In this document: positions 43,779 through 53,144 of the stretch, piece after piece
How positions within the stretch are numbered: position 1 is the first letter of the stretch
Layout: every line of letters begins with the position of its first letter
Origin: Modicisalibacter xianhensis
Lineage (GTDB): Bacteria; Pseudomonadota; Gammaproteobacteria; Pseudomonadales; Halomonadaceae
Assembly (NCBI RefSeq): GCF_900113605.1
Contig: NZ_FOPY01000008.1
Span: 62,001 to 126,000 of the forward strand
Length of the DNA stretch: 64,000 nt
Direction of reading: 5' to 3'
Program-made: the position numbers and the translations under genes
The notes under the pieces: model-generated
Told to the model about the DNA's origin: nothing
The model's input: only the letters and a program-made list of their open reading frames with translations
Database searches by the model: none

Positions 43779-45083
43779 TTATTGGGAATAAAGTGTCAGT
43801 CGCTGGCCGGGTTGTAAATACTGATCGGTATCCAGACGATTCCAGCGGATGAGATCGTTCGTGGATACATCGTGTCTTGCTGCAATGCGAGAAAGACTAT
43901 CACCGGCACGTACCTGCACGACTTGCTGGTTACCCTGGTTAGCCGAGGCCAGTACATCGCTACCGCCTTCGATGGGGATACGTAGTATCTGTCCGATGCG
44001 GATCACGTCGCTGCGCAGGTTGTTCTGGCGGCGAAGCGTACTTACCGGTACCGAGTAGCGCGAGGCGAGTGCTGAAAGGGAGTCGCCACTGCGAACCCGA
44101 TAGCGCGTCCAGCGTGCCGTAACACGGCTCTGTTCGCGCAGTGCCTCGGTAATCGACTCCTTGGCGGCACGCGGGATCAGCAGGTCTGGCGACTCGTCGG
44201 GAAGGGTGGAACCCCGTAGCAAGCCAGGATTGAGTGCCTTGAGGCGGGATAGACTGACATTTGCCAGATCGGCCACTCGGGCCAGGTCGAACTGGCCATC
44301 GACAGAAACGCGGGCAAACACCGCCTGGTCAGGGATGCTGGGCAGGGCAATGCCATAGCGACTCGGCTTGGCAATCAGACGAGACAGTGCCAGCAACTTG
44401 GGCACGTAATCCATGGTCTGGTTCGGTAGGCTCAAATGCCAATAGTCTCCAGGCTCGCCGCGCGCAACCGCTTCACGACGTGCCTGGTTCACTGTGCCTG
44501 GCCCGGCATTGTAGGCGGCAAGGGCAAGTTCGATATCGCCGTCATACCAGCGATCCGCCTGTTGCTGCAGGTAATCGAGCGCTGCCTTGGTCGAGGCAAT
44601 GACATCGAGGCGTCCGTCGTACCACCAATCCCGACGCAGCCCCAATGCGTCACCGGTCCCCGGCATCAACTGCCACATGCCGGTCGCTCCCCCCGGGTGC
44701 CTGGCCGCGGGGTCGTAAGCGCTTTCGATGAAAGGCAACAGGGCAAGTTCGGCCGGCATGTCGCGACGTTCGAGCTCGCTGATTACCCAATAAAGCCACG
44801 GGCGCGCTTGTTCGGCTATCGCCGTGATGTTTCCTGGACGACGGCGGTAGTAGTCGATCCACTCCTGTACGCGAGGCTCCTGCGTATCGACCTGCCACTG
44901 GAAATTGTCGCGTAAACGCTGCCAGATATCGCCTTGCGTGGCAGTTTCCAGTAGCAGGGCATCCCAGAAGGGTGCAGAAGGAGTGATGGGTTGTGCTTGA
45001 GCCGTTTCGGCCCAGGCCGTCAGGGTCAATATGAAACCGCCCGCCAGGCTCATGGCCTGGCGGCGGGTCGGTCGGTCACTCAT
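43779..45083 (-). CDS. mltD: Membrane-bound lytic murein transglycosylase D-like protein with two LysM domains
   Basis: 434 aa. SLT domain about 90-220 with catalytic E120 (LLPFIESAYDP), GGATGMWQLMPGTG and ELALAAYNAGPGTV. LysM repeats at about 333-376 (YRVRSGDSLSALASRYSVPV) and 388-430 (VQVRAGDSLSRIAARHDVST). The N-terminus, TRRQAMSLAGGFILTLTAWA, has a twin-arginine-like pair and no lipobox cysteine, unlike the E. coli lipoprotein. Cleaves glycan strands in the periplasm. GAGGA upstream. Followed by yejABEF. Confidence 0.9.
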   Translation of the reverse strand: MSDRPTRRQAMSLAGGFILTLTAWAETAQAQPITPSAPFWDALLLETATQGDIWQRLRDNFQWQVDTQEPRVQEWIDYYRRRPGNITAIAEQARPWLYWVISELERRDMPAELALLPFIESAYDPAARHPGGATGMWQLMPGTGDALGLRRDWWYDGRLDVIASTKAALDYLQQQADRWYDGDIELALAAYNAGPGTVNQARREAVARGEPGDYWHLSLPNQTMDYVPKLLALSRLIAKPSRYGIALPSIPDQAVFARVSVDGQFDLARVADLANVSLSRLKALNPGLLRGSTLPDESPDLLIPRAAKESITEALREQSRVTARWTRYRVRSGDSLSALASRYSVPVSTLRRQNNLRSDVIRIGQILRIPIEGGSDVLASANQGNQQVVQVRAGDSLSRIAARHDVSTNDLIRWNRLDTDQYLQPGQRLTLYSQ

Positions 45084-45122
45084 AGGGCGATTCCTCGTGA
45101 GCGAAAACTGGATTGTCCAAGG

Positions 45123-45890
45123 CTAGAAATTGTCTTTCCACGCGCGCAGCGTGGTAAACGTGGCAAGCGGTGTGTCGCTTTGGCCTTGGGCCGATGCCGT
45201 TTCCTGGACTCGCTTGTCGGTCACGCGCAGAAAAGGATTGATCTGCCGCTCCCGGCCAATAGTGCTGGGCAGGGTGGCCCGGTTTAATTCACGTGCACGC
45301 TGACATTCCTGAAAGTGCCTGTCGCGGGCCGGGTTGTCCGGATCGGCCGCTTGGGCAAAACGCAGATTGGCCAGGGTGTATTCGTGCGCCGCAAAGACCA
45401 TGGTGTCTTCAGGCAGCGTGGCCAGACGCGTCAGAGACTGATACATCTGCTCGGGCGTACCCTCGAAAAGTCGCCCGCACCCACCACAGAAAAGGGTGTC
45501 GCCGCAGAACAGCAGCGATGGGGTGCCGGCAGCGAAGAAGGCGATATGATCAAGCGTGTGCCCCGGAACGGCCATCACCTCGAAGCGGCGGCCGAGAACG
45601 CGGCAGGCGTCGCCTTCACCCACACGTTCGACGATATCCTTGATCTGAGGGTTTTCCGGGCCGATGATACGAGGAGAGTAGCGCTGGGCCAGTTCCGCCA
45701 GGCCGCCTGTATGGTCATGATGATGGTGTGTCACCAACACGGTCGTGAGGTGAAGTTCCTCTCGCTCAAGGTAATCGATGACCGGACGTACATCGCCAGG
45801 ATCAACCACGGCCACCTCGGCGGAATTGTCCTGTTGCAATAGCCAGATATAGTTATCACTGAAAGCGGGAATGGGTATCACGCTCATCAT
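45123..45890 (-). CDS. gloB: Hydroxyacylglutathione hydrolase (glyoxalase II)
   Basis: 255 aa, metallo-beta-lactamase fold with the metal motif T54-HHHHDH60 and the further GHTLDHIAFF and FCGDTLFCGGCGRLFEG. Hydrolyses S-lactoylglutathione to lactate. Homology begins at MSVIPIPAFSDNYIWLL, so ATG 45890 or 45887 is used; the frame to 45986 is an artefact. Conserved position between mltD and yafS. Confidence 0.93.
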   Translation of the reverse strand: MMSVIPIPAFSDNYIWLLQQDNSAEVAVVDPGDVRPVIDYLEREELHLTTVLVTHHHHDHTGGLAELAQRYSPRIIGPENPQIKDIVERVGEGDACRVLGRRFEVMAVPGHTLDHIAFFAAGTPSLLFCGDTLFCGGCGRLFEGTPEQMYQSLTRLATLPEDTMVFAAHEYTLANLRFAQAADPDNPARDRHFQECQRARELNRATLPSTIGRERQINPFLRVTDKRVQETASAQGQSDTPLATFTTLRAWKDNF

Positions 45891-45977
45891 GGATCGATAA
45901 TTCCTCAGCGCGGTTATCGCCAGCCAGGGCGCCACATGCCGTAGTATAGTGAACCGGCTGGGACCCTGGCTGCGCAA

Positions 45978-46784
45978 ATGGCACAACCTTGGGGGGATCG
46001 AAGCGCTGTGTCAAATTCGAATATTATCCATTCGCTGGCCCAATTGGTGGAGGAAGGGCGTCACTACTGGTCCTCTCCCACCGGACGTGCCCACTGGCAA
46101 GCGGAGCGGGCATGCGTTGGCCCTGTCTGCGAAAGGTTGTTCGGCGCACATAGCCTGCATATGGGCATGGCACCACGCCTGACCGACATGTGCCCCATTC
46201 GACACTCCCTGTCATGGGCACCGACTCGGGAACTGGCAGAAGACGCCTCTTGCCTGATCTGTCCACCCGATCGCCTGGCCCTGCCTGACGACAGCGTGTC
46301 GCTGGTGGTCATACACCACTTGCTGGAAGTCGTTCCGGAGCCTCATCGCCTGCTTCAGGAAGCAACGCGGGTCGTTGCCGATGACGGCTATGTGATCATC
46401 TTCGGCTGGTCGCCCTTGGGCGTGGAGGGATTGAATCGCCCTTGGCTAAAGCCGCGCGACTCCTTGCCCTGGCGTGGACGCTGGCGTACGCCCGGACGTC
46501 TAAGAGATTGGCTGGCATTTGTCGACTTCGAGATCGAGCGGGTAGACTACTGCGGTTTCAGGCTGCCCGGCAGTTTGCCTCGCAATGCTTCCCTGGAGTC
46601 TTTCGGGCGGCGCCACAACTTGCCACTGGGCGATACTTACATGATACGCGCCCGACGCCGGGTCCAATGGGCCAGGGTAGTCAGGCCGCGACTGCCGGCC
46701 ACGACCATGGGGCGCCCGTTGCTAGGCAACTCGCCGCGTGTCGTCACCGAGCATGAACGCGAGAGGTTGACGGAAGTTGAATGA
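45978..46784 (+). CDS. yafS: SAM-dependent methyltransferase-like protein YafS
   Basis: 268 aa from ATG 45978; GTG 46008, with a G-rich sequence upstream, is an alternative. Class I methyltransferase core about 85-150: [20 protein letters not shown], then [20 protein letters not shown], matching the Methyltransf_11 pattern after motif IV. The usual GxGxG motif I is poorly conserved, as in E. coli YafS. Position between gloB and rnhA is conserved in gammaproteobacteria. Substrate unknown. Confidence 0.8.
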   Translation: MAQPWGDRSAVSNSNIIHSLAQLVEEGRHYWSSPTGRAHWQAERACVGPVCERLFGAHSLHMGMAPRLTDMCPIRHSLSWAPTRELAEDASCLICPPDRLALPDDSVSLVVIHHLLEVVPEPHRLLQEATRVVADDGYVIIFGWSPLGVEGLNRPWLKPRDSLPWRGRWRTPGRLRDWLAFVDFEIERVDYCGFRLPGSLPRNASLESFGRRHNLPLGDTYMIRARRRVQWARVVRPRLPATTMGRPLLGNSPRVVTEHERERLTEVE

Positions 46785-47238
46785 CAAGACGCTCCCCGAC
46801 GTGACGATCTATACCGACGGTGCCTGTCGGGGAAACCCCGGCCCCGGAGGTTGGGGAGCGCTGTTGAAGTCGGGGCGACACGAAAAGACGCTGAATGGCT
46901 TCGAGTCCACAACCACCAACAATCGCATGGAATTGATGGCCGCCATCATGGCACTGCGTGAACTAAAGCGGCCATGCCGTGTGGAGCTGTATACCGACTC
47001 CCAATATGTTCGCAAGGGCATTACGGAATGGATCTACGGCTGGCAGAAGCGTGGCTGGAAGACAGCTGCGAAACAGCCGGTCAAGAATGCCGAGCTGTGG
47101 CGCGAACTCCTCGCAGAGGCCAGCAAGCACGAGCTCGAGTGGCATTGGGTCAAGGGCCATAGCGGCCATCCCGGCAACGAGCGTGCCGATGCCCTGGCCA
47201 ATGAGGCCATCGACGCCGCCCAGGTGGCTCAGGATTAA
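46777..47238 (+). CDS. rnhA: Ribonuclease HI
   Basis: 153 aa. Catalytic residues D14 ([17 protein letters not shown]), E52 (NRMELMA), D74 (LYTDSQYV) and D138 ([11 protein letters not shown]), with H128 in [10 protein letters not shown]. Degrades RNA of RNA-DNA hybrids. The start is TTG 46777, overlapping the yafS stop by eight bases, with GAGAGG ten bases upstream; no in-frame ATG exists nearby, which decides the start. Confidence 0.95.
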   Translation: MNDKTLPDVTIYTDGACRGNPGPGGWGALLKSGRHEKTLNGFESTTTNNRMELMAAIMALRELKRPCRVELYTDSQYVRKGITEWIYGWQKRGWKTAAKQPVKNAELWRELLAEASKHELEWHWVKGHSGHPGNERADALANEAIDAAQVAQD

Positions 47239-47262
47239 CCAGAATTTTCTACGGAACACAGC

Positions 47263-48030
47263 ATGCGACAAATCGTTCTGGATACCGAGACCACGGGTAT
47301 CGATCCCAAGGAAGGTCACCGCCTCATCGAGATCGGGGCCGTCGAGGTCATCAATCGACGCCTGACGGGGCGCACCTATCATCAGTACATCAATCCCGAC
47401 CGCGAGATCGAGGCCGAGGCCATCGAGATTCACGGTATTACCAATGAGCGTGTCGCCGGCGAGCCGCGTTTTGCCGAGGTTGCCGATGCGTTCTGGGAAT
47501 TCATCCGTGGTGCGGAACTGGTTATTCACAACGCGGCATTCGATGTTGGCTTCATCGACCACGAGTTCACCATGTTGCACGCCCAACGAGGTGATCCCCG
47601 CCTAGGGCCGGTTGCCGATCATTGTGGTGTGCTGGATACGCTCAAGCTGGCTCGCGACAAGCACCCCGGGCAGCGCAACAACCTGGACGCCTTGTGCAAG
47701 CGTTACGACATCGACAATGGGCACCGTGTCCTGCACGGCGCCTTGCTCGATGCGGAGATTCTTGCTGACGTCTATCTGGCGATGACAGGGGGGCAGACAG
47801 CCCTGATTCTCGATGCCGAAGCCCAAGGTGGGAGCGCCGAGAGCGGCTCTGCCAGTGGCATACGACGTTTGTCCAGTGATCGGCCTCGCCTGGCGGTGAC
47901 TCAACTCAGCGGGCCGGAACTGGCGGCTCACCATGCCAAGCTGGCCAGCATCCGCGAGAAAAGCGGTCAATGCCACTGGGACAGCCTGCCTGGCTGGCAA
48001 CAGGACGGCACCGAGCAGGCTGCGCTCTGA
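47263..48030 (+). CDS. dnaQ: DNA polymerase III epsilon subunit (proofreading exonuclease)
   Basis: 255 aa. DEDDh exonuclease motifs: ExoI D7-T-E9-TTGIDPKEGHRLIEI, ExoII HNAAFDVGFIDHEF near 88, and ExoIII HGALLDAEILADVYLAMTGG near 160. C-terminal tail binds the alpha subunit. Encoded 24 bp after rnhA, the common order here being same-strand, unlike E. coli where the two are divergent. The stop overlaps the nudC start (TGATG). Confidence 0.93.
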   Translation: MRQIVLDTETTGIDPKEGHRLIEIGAVEVINRRLTGRTYHQYINPDREIEAEAIEIHGITNERVAGEPRFAEVADAFWEFIRGAELVIHNAAFDVGFIDHEFTMLHAQRGDPRLGPVADHCGVLDTLKLARDKHPGQRNNLDALCKRYDIDNGHRVLHGALLDAEILADVYLAMTGGQTALILDAEAQGGSAESGSASGIRRLSSDRPRLAVTQLSGPELAAHHAKLASIREKSGQCHWDSLPGWQQDGTEQAAL

Positions 48031-48806
48031 TGTTCCGTCGTGAACTCCCTTCACTGGAGCATCACTCGGGTGGGCTGCTGTTGCGCATGGGCGAGGAAGG
48101 CGTCATCGCACCGGGGGATCATGCCGGAGTGCTCGTTGAGGTGGCACAATGGCCCGATAATGTGGAACCGCTCGGCTTCTGGCACGATCAGCCTGTCGCT
48201 CTCAGCCTGGAAGCAGGAGACGAGCGCTGGCTGCCAGCCAGGGAATGGCTGGCCCACTTGCCAGGCAGTCAGTCAGTAATCGTCTCGACTGCATTGCAGA
48301 TAGCCACCTGGCAACGCGACCACCGGTTCTGTGGGCGTTGTGGCACCGCCATGCAGCGCATCGAGAGCGAATTCGCCATGCAGTGCATGGCCTGTGGGCA
48401 TCGTAACTATCCTCGCATCTCCCCCTGCATCATTACGCTGGTGACCTTTGGCGAGGATCTGCTCCTGGCGCGTAGTCCTCGCTTTCCACCGGGCCGGTAT
48501 TCGACCCTGGCGGGATTCATCGAGCCCGGGGAGAGCGCAGAAGATGCCGTTCGGCGGGAAGTTTTCGAAGAAGTGGGGGTAAATGTCGGCCGGATTGCCT
48601 ACTATCGCAGTCAATCCTGGCCATTCCCGCATTCATTGATGCTGGGTTTCTTTGCGGAAGCGGCGAGCCGGCGCATTGCCATCGATGGAGTCGAGATCGC
48701 CGATGCAGCTTGGTACTCACCTCGTCATCTGCCCCAACTGCCGCCACCTTATTCGATATCACGCGAACTGATCGAGACGCATCTCAAGGCAGTCGGCAAT
48801 CGCTAG
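48030..48806 (+). CDS. nudC: NADH pyrophosphatase / deNADding Nudix hydrolase
   Basis: 258 aa. Zinc ribbon FCGRCG ... CMACGHRNYPR (about 107-140), then the Nudix box GFIEPGESAEDAVRREVFEE, then VGV near 175-197, and the NudC-specific SQPWPFP-like array reading SQSWPFPHSLMLGF. Cleaves NADH to NMNH and AMP and removes NAD caps from RNA. Coupled to dnaQ. Confidence 0.92.
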   Translation: MFRRELPSLEHHSGGLLLRMGEEGVIAPGDHAGVLVEVAQWPDNVEPLGFWHDQPVALSLEAGDERWLPAREWLAHLPGSQSVIVSTALQIATWQRDHRFCGRCGTAMQRIESEFAMQCMACGHRNYPRISPCIITLVTFGEDLLLARSPRFPPGRYSTLAGFIEPGESAEDAVRREVFEEVGVNVGRIAYYRSQSWPFPHSLMLGFFAEAASRRIAIDGVEIADAAWYSPRHLPQLPPPYSISRELIETHLKAVGNR

Positions 48807-48810
48807 CCCG

Positions 48811-49128
48811 TCAGCGGCCAGGAAAGAGGCTGGTCAGCTTGGTAGCGAGCATGAGATTGCCACTGGCCTTGAGCTTGCCTGACATGAAGGCCTGCATGCC
48901 GTTGATGTCGCCATTCATGACCCCTTTCAATGTGTCAGTGTCGGTGCTCAAGGTCACCGAGGGGTCGTCATGTTCGCCCTGGTGAACGTCCATGGTGCCA
49001 TCCTGAACGATCAGGTAGTAATTCTCGGCATCGCTGATATTGAACTGAAAAACATCATCCATGCCTTGTGCGGCAGCAGGATCGAACCGAGACTTGAGAC
49101 TTTCGATGACAGTAGAGCTATCGGCCAT
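48811..49128 (-). CDS. SCP2 sterol-binding-domain protein
   Basis: 105 aa, a single SCP2 domain: YYLIVQDGTMDVHQGEHDDP, SVTLSTDTDTLKGVMNGDIN and MQAFMSGKLKASGNLMLATK. Lipid-carrier fold, cytoplasmic; likely binds a fatty acyl or isoprenoid ligand. ATG 49128 preferred (AAAGGG upstream); the frame extends to 49176. Convergent with nudC. Confidence 0.85.
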   Translation of the reverse strand: MADSSTVIESLKSRFDPAAAQGMDDVFQFNISDAENYYLIVQDGTMDVHQGEHDDPSVTLSTDTDTLKGVMNGDINGMQAFMSGKLKASGNLMLATKLTSLFPGR

Positions 49129-49246
49129 TGGAGCGCCCTTTGGTTCCAGTGAATTGATTTGGTGAGAGTATTTCAAACATTCGTTTGAATCAAGTCTCTA
49201 TCTGAGCCGGGAGAGTTCCCGGCCCCGGCAGGAAGCGGAGGAAAAT

Positions 49247-50278
49247 GTGAGCGACTGGTTAGCCGACTACGGCATGTTCCTGGCCCAAGTATCGACGTTT
49301 GCCATTATAGGCTTGGTATTCATTGCCTTGCTTGCCCGGTCGAAGGGCAGTGTGGAACGCAGCAAGCTTCGTGTCGAAGAACTCAATGGCCGTTACCGCT
49401 CCAGGCAGCGACGCTTGAGCCTGGCACGCATGGGAAAGAAACAGCGCAAGGCGGCGTTGAAGGGATTCAGGAAGCAGGACAAGCATGAAAGCCAGGCCAA
49501 GGACACTGAAGGCACGGCAACAACAGTATGGGTCATTGATTTCCATGGCGATATAAAGGCATCCGCAACGTCACGTTTTTCGCAGGAAATCTCTGCCTTG
49601 CTGGGCGTCGTGGAGCAGGGCGATGAAGTTGTCATTCGGCTCGAGTCACCCGGCGGGCTGGTTCATGCCTATGGCCTGGCTGCGGCAGAACTCGATCGCC
49701 TGCGCGAAGCGGGCATCACAACCACGATATGCATCGACAAGGTTGCCGCCAGTGGTGGCTACCTGATGGCTTGCTGTGGAGACAAGCTACGGGCCGCACC
49801 GTTTGCGGTCATTGGCTCGATCGGTGTCGTGGCGCAACTGCCCAATGTTCATCGATTGCTCAAGAAGCACGATATCGACGTTGAACTGCTTACGGCGGGA
49901 CGCTACAAGCGCACGCTGACAGTACTGGGTGAAAATACCGATGAGGGCCGAGAGAAGTTTCTGGAAGATCTCGAGAACACGCATGAACTCTTCAAGCGCT
50001 ACGTCAATCAGCGCCGGCCACAGCTCGATATCGAAGCCGTGTCCACCGGTGAGATCTGGTACGGCAGTGAAGCGGCAGACAATGGCCTTGTCGATGAGGT
50101 AGGCACTAGCGAGGCCTATCTGCTCGAGCGCATGAAACAGGCCAGGGTTATCCTGTTGTCACTGGAAAAACGTCGCGGCCTGTCGGAGCGCTTGGGCAAG
50201 GCGGTCTCCCTTGGTATCGAGCGTGGCGTTCAGCGACTACTCGAAGTGGCAGATGCCAGCCGCTGGCAGCGTCGATAG
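49247..50278 (+). CDS. sohB: Inner-membrane serine protease SohB (S49 family)
   Basis: 343 aa. N-terminal membrane helix (about 10-30), long charged linker, then the S49 peptidase domain with IRLESPGGLVHAYGLAA, catalytic S169 (KVAASGGYLMACC) and K221 (AGRYKRTLT). Degrades signal peptides or damaged membrane proteins on the periplasmic side. GTG start with GGAGG four to five bases upstream. Confidence 0.93.
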   Translation: MSDWLADYGMFLAQVSTFAIIGLVFIALLARSKGSVERSKLRVEELNGRYRSRQRRLSLARMGKKQRKAALKGFRKQDKHESQAKDTEGTATTVWVIDFHGDIKASATSRFSQEISALLGVVEQGDEVVIRLESPGGLVHAYGLAAAELDRLREAGITTTICIDKVAASGGYLMACCGDKLRAAPFAVIGSIGVVAQLPNVHRLLKKHDIDVELLTAGRYKRTLTVLGENTDEGREKFLEDLENTHELFKRYVNQRRPQLDIEAVSTGEIWYGSEAADNGLVDEVGTSEAYLLERMKQARVILLSLEKRRGLSERLGKAVSLGIERGVQRLLEVADASRWQRR

Positions 50279-50321
50279 AGGTTTCCCAGAGTGGGTTGAC
50301 TTCGAGTCGTGGCGTGTTAGA

Positions 50322-50639
50322 TCACAGGGCGTAGAGGCTTGCCAAGGTTTCCACGACGGCGCGAGCTTCCTTGCCCTGTAAGGAATAGTAGATCGTTTGG
50401 GATGATCGCCGTGTCGCCACCAGTCCTTCCCGGCGCAGGATGGCCAAGTGCTGGGAAAGGGCCGACTGGCTCAGGGCCAGCCTGGCATTCAGTTCTGAGA
50501 CCGATAGCTCCGAGTTGTCTAGCAGGCACAAGATACGCAGGCGGTTTTCGTTGGCCATGGCCTTGAGGAGGTTGGTGGCCTCCATGATGGCGCCGTCGCC
50601 TTTATCGAGAAGTTGTGTGGCGGACTGCGGGGTATTCAT
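50322..50639 (-). CDS. ArsR-family transcriptional regulator
   Basis: 105 aa winged-helix repressor: LKAMANENRLRILCLLDNSE, SVSELNARLALSQSALSQHL, AILRREGLVATRRSSQTIYY. Closest in pattern to the BigR/NolR subgroup, but only one cysteine (in ILCLL) is present, so the two-cysteine redox switch appears incomplete. ATG 50639 has GGGAG eight bases upstream. Target unknown; an inverted repeat lies 31 bp upstream of its start. Confidence 0.85.
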   Translation of the reverse strand: MNTPQSATQLLDKGDGAIMEATNLLKAMANENRLRILCLLDNSELSVSELNARLALSQSALSQHLAILRREGLVATRRSSQTIYYSLQGKEARAVVETLASLYAL

Positions 50640-50654
50640 GGATACGTCTCCCAA

Positions 50655-51077
50655 GGGTAACGCTGCTTCATGTGATAGGGATTGCTTGGAACCGCTATCA
50701 CATGACTCGACGGCGAGAGGGAAAACATTGCCTTAAGCCGGTTGGCAGCTATCGACAGCGCCCTTTGTCTTGTCATTGGCGAAACTTACTCTCTCTTCCT
50801 GATTTAGCGAACCTTCAACCACTTCGCCAATCCCGGCATGCCTTCTGTTAAACGCTAGATCACCATGCTCGGTAATCCATGTCATCCTTAATTTTCCTTA
50901 TTTGTCGACAATTATTGATGCGCGTCTAACTTTTTGAAGGTCGCAACTACGACTTTTAGGCAATTTTAGCCTTTGGTATAGCGGAAAATGTCGTGACTTG
51001 CTCTAAAGTGTCAACAATCAATGCAAACTCGTTTATCACGCTCACTCCGTCGACAACCATAATTACGTAGGAAAACC
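50655..51077. other. Intergenic region between arsR-like gene and prpE
   Basis: 423 bp with no gene I can support. It holds the inverted repeat at 50670-50703 and, from about 50880, an AT-rich stretch that probably carries the prpE promoter and untranslated leader. No sigma-54 motif is apparent, and I could not place a clear sigma-70 promoter. Confidence 0.6.
50670..50703. repeat. Inverted repeat upstream of arsR-like gene
   Basis: ATGTGATAG - 16 bases - CTATCACAT, perfect nine-bp arms. It lies in the promoter region of the ArsR-type regulator gene and may be its operator or a transcript hairpin. Assignment is inference. Confidence 0.4.
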
Positions 51078-52988
51078 ATGCGCGCGTACCATGCCGAGCA
51101 CCAACGCTCCATCGATCAGCCCAATGATTTCTGGAAAGAGCAGGCCAGGCGAATCCCTTGGTTCAAGCCACCAGAAACCATACTTAGCTATGACGATCAG
51201 AATCATGCCCGCTGGTACGAGGACGGCGAGCTGAATACATGTCATGCAGCGCTGGACCATCACGTGGAAACCGGGCGCGGCGAACAGCCCGCCATCCACT
51301 GGGACTCCCCCGTCACCGGGCAACGCCGAACCCTGACATATCGCGAATTGCGTGACGATGTCGCCAAGTTTGCAGGAGCCTTGGCGAGCCTGGGCGTGGC
51401 AAAGGGCGATCGCGTGGTCATCTATATGCCCATGGTGCCTGAAGCGCTTGTCGCCATGTATGCCTGTGCCCGCCTGGGAGCGGTTCATTCCGTGGTATTT
51501 GGCGGTTTTGCGGCACATGAACTGGCGGTGCGCATTGATGATGCCGAGCCGCGCATCGTGATTGCGGCCTCATGCGGTATCGAGATCGACCGTGTGCTTC
51601 CCTACAAGCCGATACTGGATCAGGCACTAGCCCAGAGTCAGCATCGGCCGGCGGCCTGTATCGTTCTGCAACGGGAGCAGGCGCGTGCCGACCTCGGGCC
51701 CGGCGATCATGACTGGCAGACTCTGGTCAGCGCCGCGTCCCCCGTCGATTGTGTTCCTGTCCGCGGCACCGATCCGCTGTACATCCTTTATACCTCGGGC
51801 ACCACTGGCAAACCGAAAGGCGTCGTGAGGGACAACGGGGGCCATGCCGTCGCGTTGCATTATTCCATGGAGCGGATCTATGGCATGAGCCCGGGAGAGG
51901 TTTTCTTCTCCGCATCTGATGTGGGGTGGGTTGTCGGCCACTCCTATATCGTTTATGCCCCGCTAATCTATGGCTGCACTACCGTGGTCTACGAAGGCAA
52001 ACCCGTCAGGACTCCTGATGCCGGCAGCTTCTGGCGGCTGATTTCAGAGTACCAGGTCAAGGCATTCTTCACGGCGCCGACAGCGTTTCGCGCTATCAAG
52101 AAGGAAGATCCCGACGGCCGGCTGCTGGAGAAGTACGACATTTCATGCCTGCGTGCCCTGTTCCTCGCCGGAGAACGCCTCGATCCGCCGACCTTCCACT
52201 GGCTCGAGGATCTATTGAAAATTCCTGTCATCGACCACTGGTGGCAGACCGAGACGGGATGGCCGATTGCCGCCAACCTGCAGGGGCTCGATCCGATGCC
52301 CGTCAAGGCCGGGTCGGCCACGGTCCCGGTGCCTGGCTTCAACGTGCAGATCCTTGACAGAAGTGCCGAAACCACTGCGCCCTGTGAACAGGGTAGCGTT
52401 GTTATTCAGGAGCCTATGCCCCCGGGTTGCCTGGCCGGCATCTGGCACGATCCGAAACGGTTCCATAGTGCGTACATGGCTGCCTTTCCCGGCTATTACC
52501 TGACCGGCGATGCGGGCTACATCGATCAGGATGGCTATCTCTTCGTCATGGGTCGCACCGACGATGTCATTAACGTGGCTGGACACCGGCTTTCCACGGG
52601 AGAAATGGAAGAGGTCGTCGGTTCGCATCCTGCCGTCGCAGAATGTGCCGTCATCGGCATTCAGGACGACCTGAAAGGGCAGGTACCCCTGGGCCTGGTG
52701 ATTCCCAAGGATGGATTCGATGGGGACACCGACAAGCTCGAGCGTGAACTCGTGGCCTTGGTTAGGGAGCAGATCGGCGCCATTGCCTGCCTGAAACAGA
52801 TGCTGGTGGTATCTCGCCTGCCCAAGACCCGCTCGGGCAAGATCCTTCGCAAGCTGCTGAGAACCATTGCCGATGGCGAGGAGTTTGGGCTGCCTTCCAC
52901 GATCGACGATCCAGCAAGTCTTCAGGATGTTCACGATACCATGATCGATCGTCGTGTCGGCGAGGCCCACAAGGCTCGCCTACGTTGA
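51078..52988 (+). CDS. prpE: Propionyl-CoA synthetase
   Basis: 636 aa, adenylate-forming enzyme. Opening YHAEHQRSIDQPNDFWKEQA, then RRIPWF, is PrpE-type. ATP motif ILYTSGTTGKPKGVVRDNGG near 235-254; A8/A10 region GRTDDVINVAGHRLSTGEME, and SRLPKTRSGKILRKLLR with the catalytic (acetylatable) lysine K in SGK. Activates propionate (and less well acetate) to the CoA ester. Other 2-methylcitrate-cycle genes are not adjacent. Confidence 0.92.
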   Translation: MRAYHAEHQRSIDQPNDFWKEQARRIPWFKPPETILSYDDQNHARWYEDGELNTCHAALDHHVETGRGEQPAIHWDSPVTGQRRTLTYRELRDDVAKFAGALASLGVAKGDRVVIYMPMVPEALVAMYACARLGAVHSVVFGGFAAHELAVRIDDAEPRIVIAASCGIEIDRVLPYKPILDQALAQSQHRPAACIVLQREQARADLGPGDHDWQTLVSAASPVDCVPVRGTDPLYILYTSGTTGKPKGVVRDNGGHAVALHYSMERIYGMSPGEVFFSASDVGWVVGHSYIVYAPLIYGCTTVVYEGKPVRTPDAGSFWRLISEYQVKAFFTAPTAFRAIKKEDPDGRLLEKYDISCLRALFLAGERLDPPTFHWLEDLLKIPVIDHWWQTETGWPIAANLQGLDPMPVKAGSATVPVPGFNVQILDRSAETTAPCEQGSVVIQEPMPPGCLAGIWHDPKRFHSAYMAAFPGYYLTGDAGYIDQDGYLFVMGRTDDVINVAGHRLSTGEMEEVVGSHPAVAECAVIGIQDDLKGQVPLGLVIPKDGFDGDTDKLERELVALVREQIGAIACLKQMLVVSRLPKTRSGKILRKLLRTIADGEEFGLPSTIDDPASLQDVHDTMIDRRVGEAHKARLR

Positions 52989-53071
52989 ATCGCCGGTATG
53001 CATGCCCCCAGGCCAGCGCCAGGCATGGCCCGGGGGTGTCCACCTGATGGGCAGGGCATCAACCATTCCTG

Positions 53072-53077
53072 TATACT
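53072..53077 (+). promoter_or_regulatory. -10 element of yhhQ leader
   Basis: TATACT, placing a transcription start near 53084, about 20 bases before the riboswitch-like structure. No good -35 is visible at standard spacing. Confidence 0.4.
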
Positions 53078-53101
53078 ACGCGGCCGCTTCTCTTTCACGC
53101 C

Positions 53102-53140
53102 GCACGAGGGTTCCCTCACCCCTCGCAAGCCAAAAAGGAA
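53102..53140 (+). promoter_or_regulatory. preQ1-I-like riboswitch controlling yhhQ
   Basis: Stem P1 CGAGG (53105-53109) pairs with CCTCG (53121-53125). The loop reads GTTCCCTCACC, whose closing ACC directly before P1 3' matches the preQ1-I consensus. The tail CAAGCCAAAAAGGAA is A-rich, and GGAA (the SD, 53137-53140) can pair with loop TTCC (53111-53114) to form the H-type pseudoknot. Ligand binding would therefore hide the SD of the queuosine-precursor transporter gene. Sequence and gene context agree; binding is untested. Confidence 0.68.
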
Positions 53141-53144
53141 ATAT

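Noticed and set aside
50670-50703. CRP-type site (TGTGA ... TCACA)
   Set aside because: The half-sites are separated far beyond the 6-bp CRP spacing.
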